In this document: positions 62,800 to 64,000 of the stretch, piece after piece
How the letters are laid out: the number at the start of each line of letters is the position of its first letter
Position numbering within the stretch: the first letter of the stretch is position 1
NCBI GenBank assembly: GCA_965200235.1
Contig: OZ241339.1
Span: 186,001-250,000 of the forward strand
Source: Azotimanducus chitobiosivorans
GTDB lineage: Bacteria; Pseudomonadota; Gammaproteobacteria; Pseudomonadales; Azotimanducaceae
Length of the DNA: 64,000 bases
Direction of reading: 5' to 3'
Made by a program: the position numbers and the translations under genes
Notes under the pieces: generated by a model
Database searches by the model: none
Told to the model about the DNA's origin: nothing
What the model saw: the letters and a program-made list of their open reading frames with translations, nothing else

Positions 62800-64000
62800 T
62801 CAAGAGACTTGCAAAATCTTCAGCGCGTTCGTTCCTCCTTGAACATTATGGTAGTCGCCCTTGGTGAGCACCACGCGCTCGCCTGACTTGACCACATGGT
62901 GGCGCTTGAGCCAGTCGATAGCGCTTTGGTTGATTTCATCGTGGTCGATTGGCCGCGTGTCAAAAAGCACTGGATGCACGCCTCGGTAGAGCGCGACGCG
63001 CGCAAGCGTGCGCGGATTGTCGGCGAAGGCGAAGATAGGCGGGTTGCTCGCCACACGGGACATGAGCTGCGGCGTGTTTCCAGAGGCGGTGAGGCATGCG
63101 ATTGCAGTAACCCCATCAAGATTGGCGGCGACTTCAGTGGCGGCGCGGGCGATGGCTTCATCAATGGCTTCGCAAGTGGGGTCGATGGGGCTGGCGACAT
63201 TGAACTGCGAATGGCGTTCGGCACCTTCAATGATCTCGACCATGGAACGCACCGTTTCCTGTGGATAGCGGCCGGTCGCGGTCTCGGCGGAAAGCATGAC
63301 CGCATCGGTACCATCAAGCACGGCATTGGCGACATCCATCACTTCGGCGCGCGTTGGCTTCGGGTGTTCGATCATCGACTGCATCATTTGCGTGGCCGTG
63401 ATGACGCTTCGGTTGAGGCTGCGTGCGAGTCCGATCAGGCGCTTTTGCACTGCGACAAGCGCGGCATCGCCGATTTCAATGCCGAGGTCGCCGCGTGCCA
63501 CCATCACCGCATCCGAGGCGAGGATCAGTTCGCGCATGGCATCCGTGCTGTCCACGGCTTCTGCCCGTTCAAGCTTGGCGACGAGGCCGCAGCTCGTATC
63601 GAACGCATGCACGAGGCGTCGTGCTTCGCGCATGTCCGCGGCGTCGCGCGGAAATGATATGGCGACGTAGTCCACCGGCAAGCTGCAGGCAAACTCAATA
63701 TCACTCGAATCTTTTTCCGTCAGCGCAGGCGCAGACAGGCCGCCGCCACGCTTGTTGATGCCAGCATTGGCGCTCAATGTGCCGCCGCTCACCACCCGGC
63801 ATTCCACGCGATGCGGGCCGATGCCAGTAACATCAAGTTCGATCAGTCCGTCGCCGAGCAGTAATTTGTCGCCCGGCGAGACTTGCGCGGAAAGGCGCGT
63901 CCAGGTGGTGCCGACCTTGGTCGCATCTCCGTTGTGCTCGTCAATCGACGCGTCGATGCAAAATGGCGCGTCGTTTTTAAGCTCGACGCTCGGCGAGGAG
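62800..64000 (-). CDS. pyk: Pyruvate kinase, 5' end cut by window
   Basis: Glycolytic enzyme making pyruvate and ATP from PEP. The frame is open to the window edge, so about 400 C-terminal residues are seen. Motifs: NKRGGGLSAPALTEKD, VAISFPRDAAD, LVAKLERAEAVD, VMVARGDLGIEIG, ATQMMQSMIEHPKPTRAEV and VMLSAETATGRYP. The GTG at 63807 is an internal codon, not a start. The gene reads into the suf operon. Confidence 0.95.
   Translation of the reverse strand, partial: SSPSVELKNDAPFCIDASIDEHNGDATKVGTTWTRLSAQVSPGDKLLLGDGLIELDVTGIGPHRVECRVVSGGTLSANAGINKRGGGLSAPALTEKDSSDIEFACSLPVDYVAISFPRDAADMREARRLVHAFDTSCGLVAKLERAEAVDSTDAMRELILASDAVMVARGDLGIEIGDAALVAVQKRLIGLARSLNRSVITATQMMQSMIEHPKPTRAEVMDVANAVLDGTDAVMLSAETATGRYPQETVRSMVEIIEGAERHSQFNVASPIDPTCEAIDEAIARAATEVAANLDGVTAIACLTASGNTPQLMSRVASNPPIFAFADNPRTLARVALYRGVHPVLFDTRPIDHDEINQSAIDWLKRHHVVKSGERVVLTKGDYHNVQGGTNALKILQVS

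Overview
The window looks like a chromosome segment of a gammaproteobacterium. The evidence is the holD-like/rimI pair, ygfZ, two tRNA-Arg genes, an oadGAB sodium-pump operon, a TonB-dependent receptor and a sufBCDS-A-T-E operon. Core genes are GC-rich. Several accessory genes (type III R-M, STAND protein, NERD protein) are visibly richer in A+T. Steroid-type FAD dehydrogenases, SnoaL folds, an EthD-like protein and an LLM flavoprotein suggest an environmental organism with broad catabolism. I cannot name a genus.

Layout. 1-13.8 kb: core genes, namely a Na+/solute symporter (cut by the window edge), holD-like, rimI, a beta-ketoacyl synthase, ygfZ, an intergenic graveyard of mobile-element remnants (5.2-5.7 kb), tRNA-Arg(ACG), an RRM protein with a structured leader, oadGAB, a DUF5916 outer-membrane protein, tRNA-Arg(CCT) and a flavoprotein. 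13.8-25.3 kb: an LLM oxidoreductase, then a peptidoglycan amino-sugar salvage cluster (murQ, GntR regulator, SIS deaminase, nagA, a BadF-type sugar kinase, a TonB receptor, a DUF839 protein and a NamZ-like muramidase), with a shared operator-like motif at two promoters. 25.3-34.8 kb: a KstD-like gene whose 5' end is duplicated on the far side of a three-gene type III restriction-modification operon. 34.8-41.7 kb: a PIN-domain two-gene module, an IS30 end, SnoaL/EthD genes, an antitoxin stub, a tightly coupled operon (TIGR04255, HTH, 'QTCD' protein) and a DUF4143 ATPase.

41.7-55.2 kb: glycosyltransferase genes of the TIGR04283 and TIGR04282 types, normally neighbours, are separated by about 12 kb of defence-type cargo: an orphan antitoxin, hicBA, a 1533-residue Mrr-STAND-repeat protein resembling Avs antiviral sensors, a membrane NERD protein, an MmeI-type restriction-modification enzyme, a Phd/PIN toxin-antitoxin pair with a nonsense-mutated toxin, and an AAA ATPase. 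55.2-64 kb: a second ATPase of the same family, the suf operon and pyruvate kinase (cut by the window edge).

Main points. (1) Two separate modules (type III R-M; Phd/PIN) are each bracketed by long direct repeats of the neighbouring gene, both about 95-96% identical by eye, a pattern described for mobile R-M units as insertion with long target duplication. (2) The Mrr-STAND protein and the TIGR04255-HTH-QTCD operon are the best candidates for undescribed defence systems. (3) The salvage cluster can be read as a full route from a peptidoglycan-derived MurNAc end to fructose-6-phosphate.
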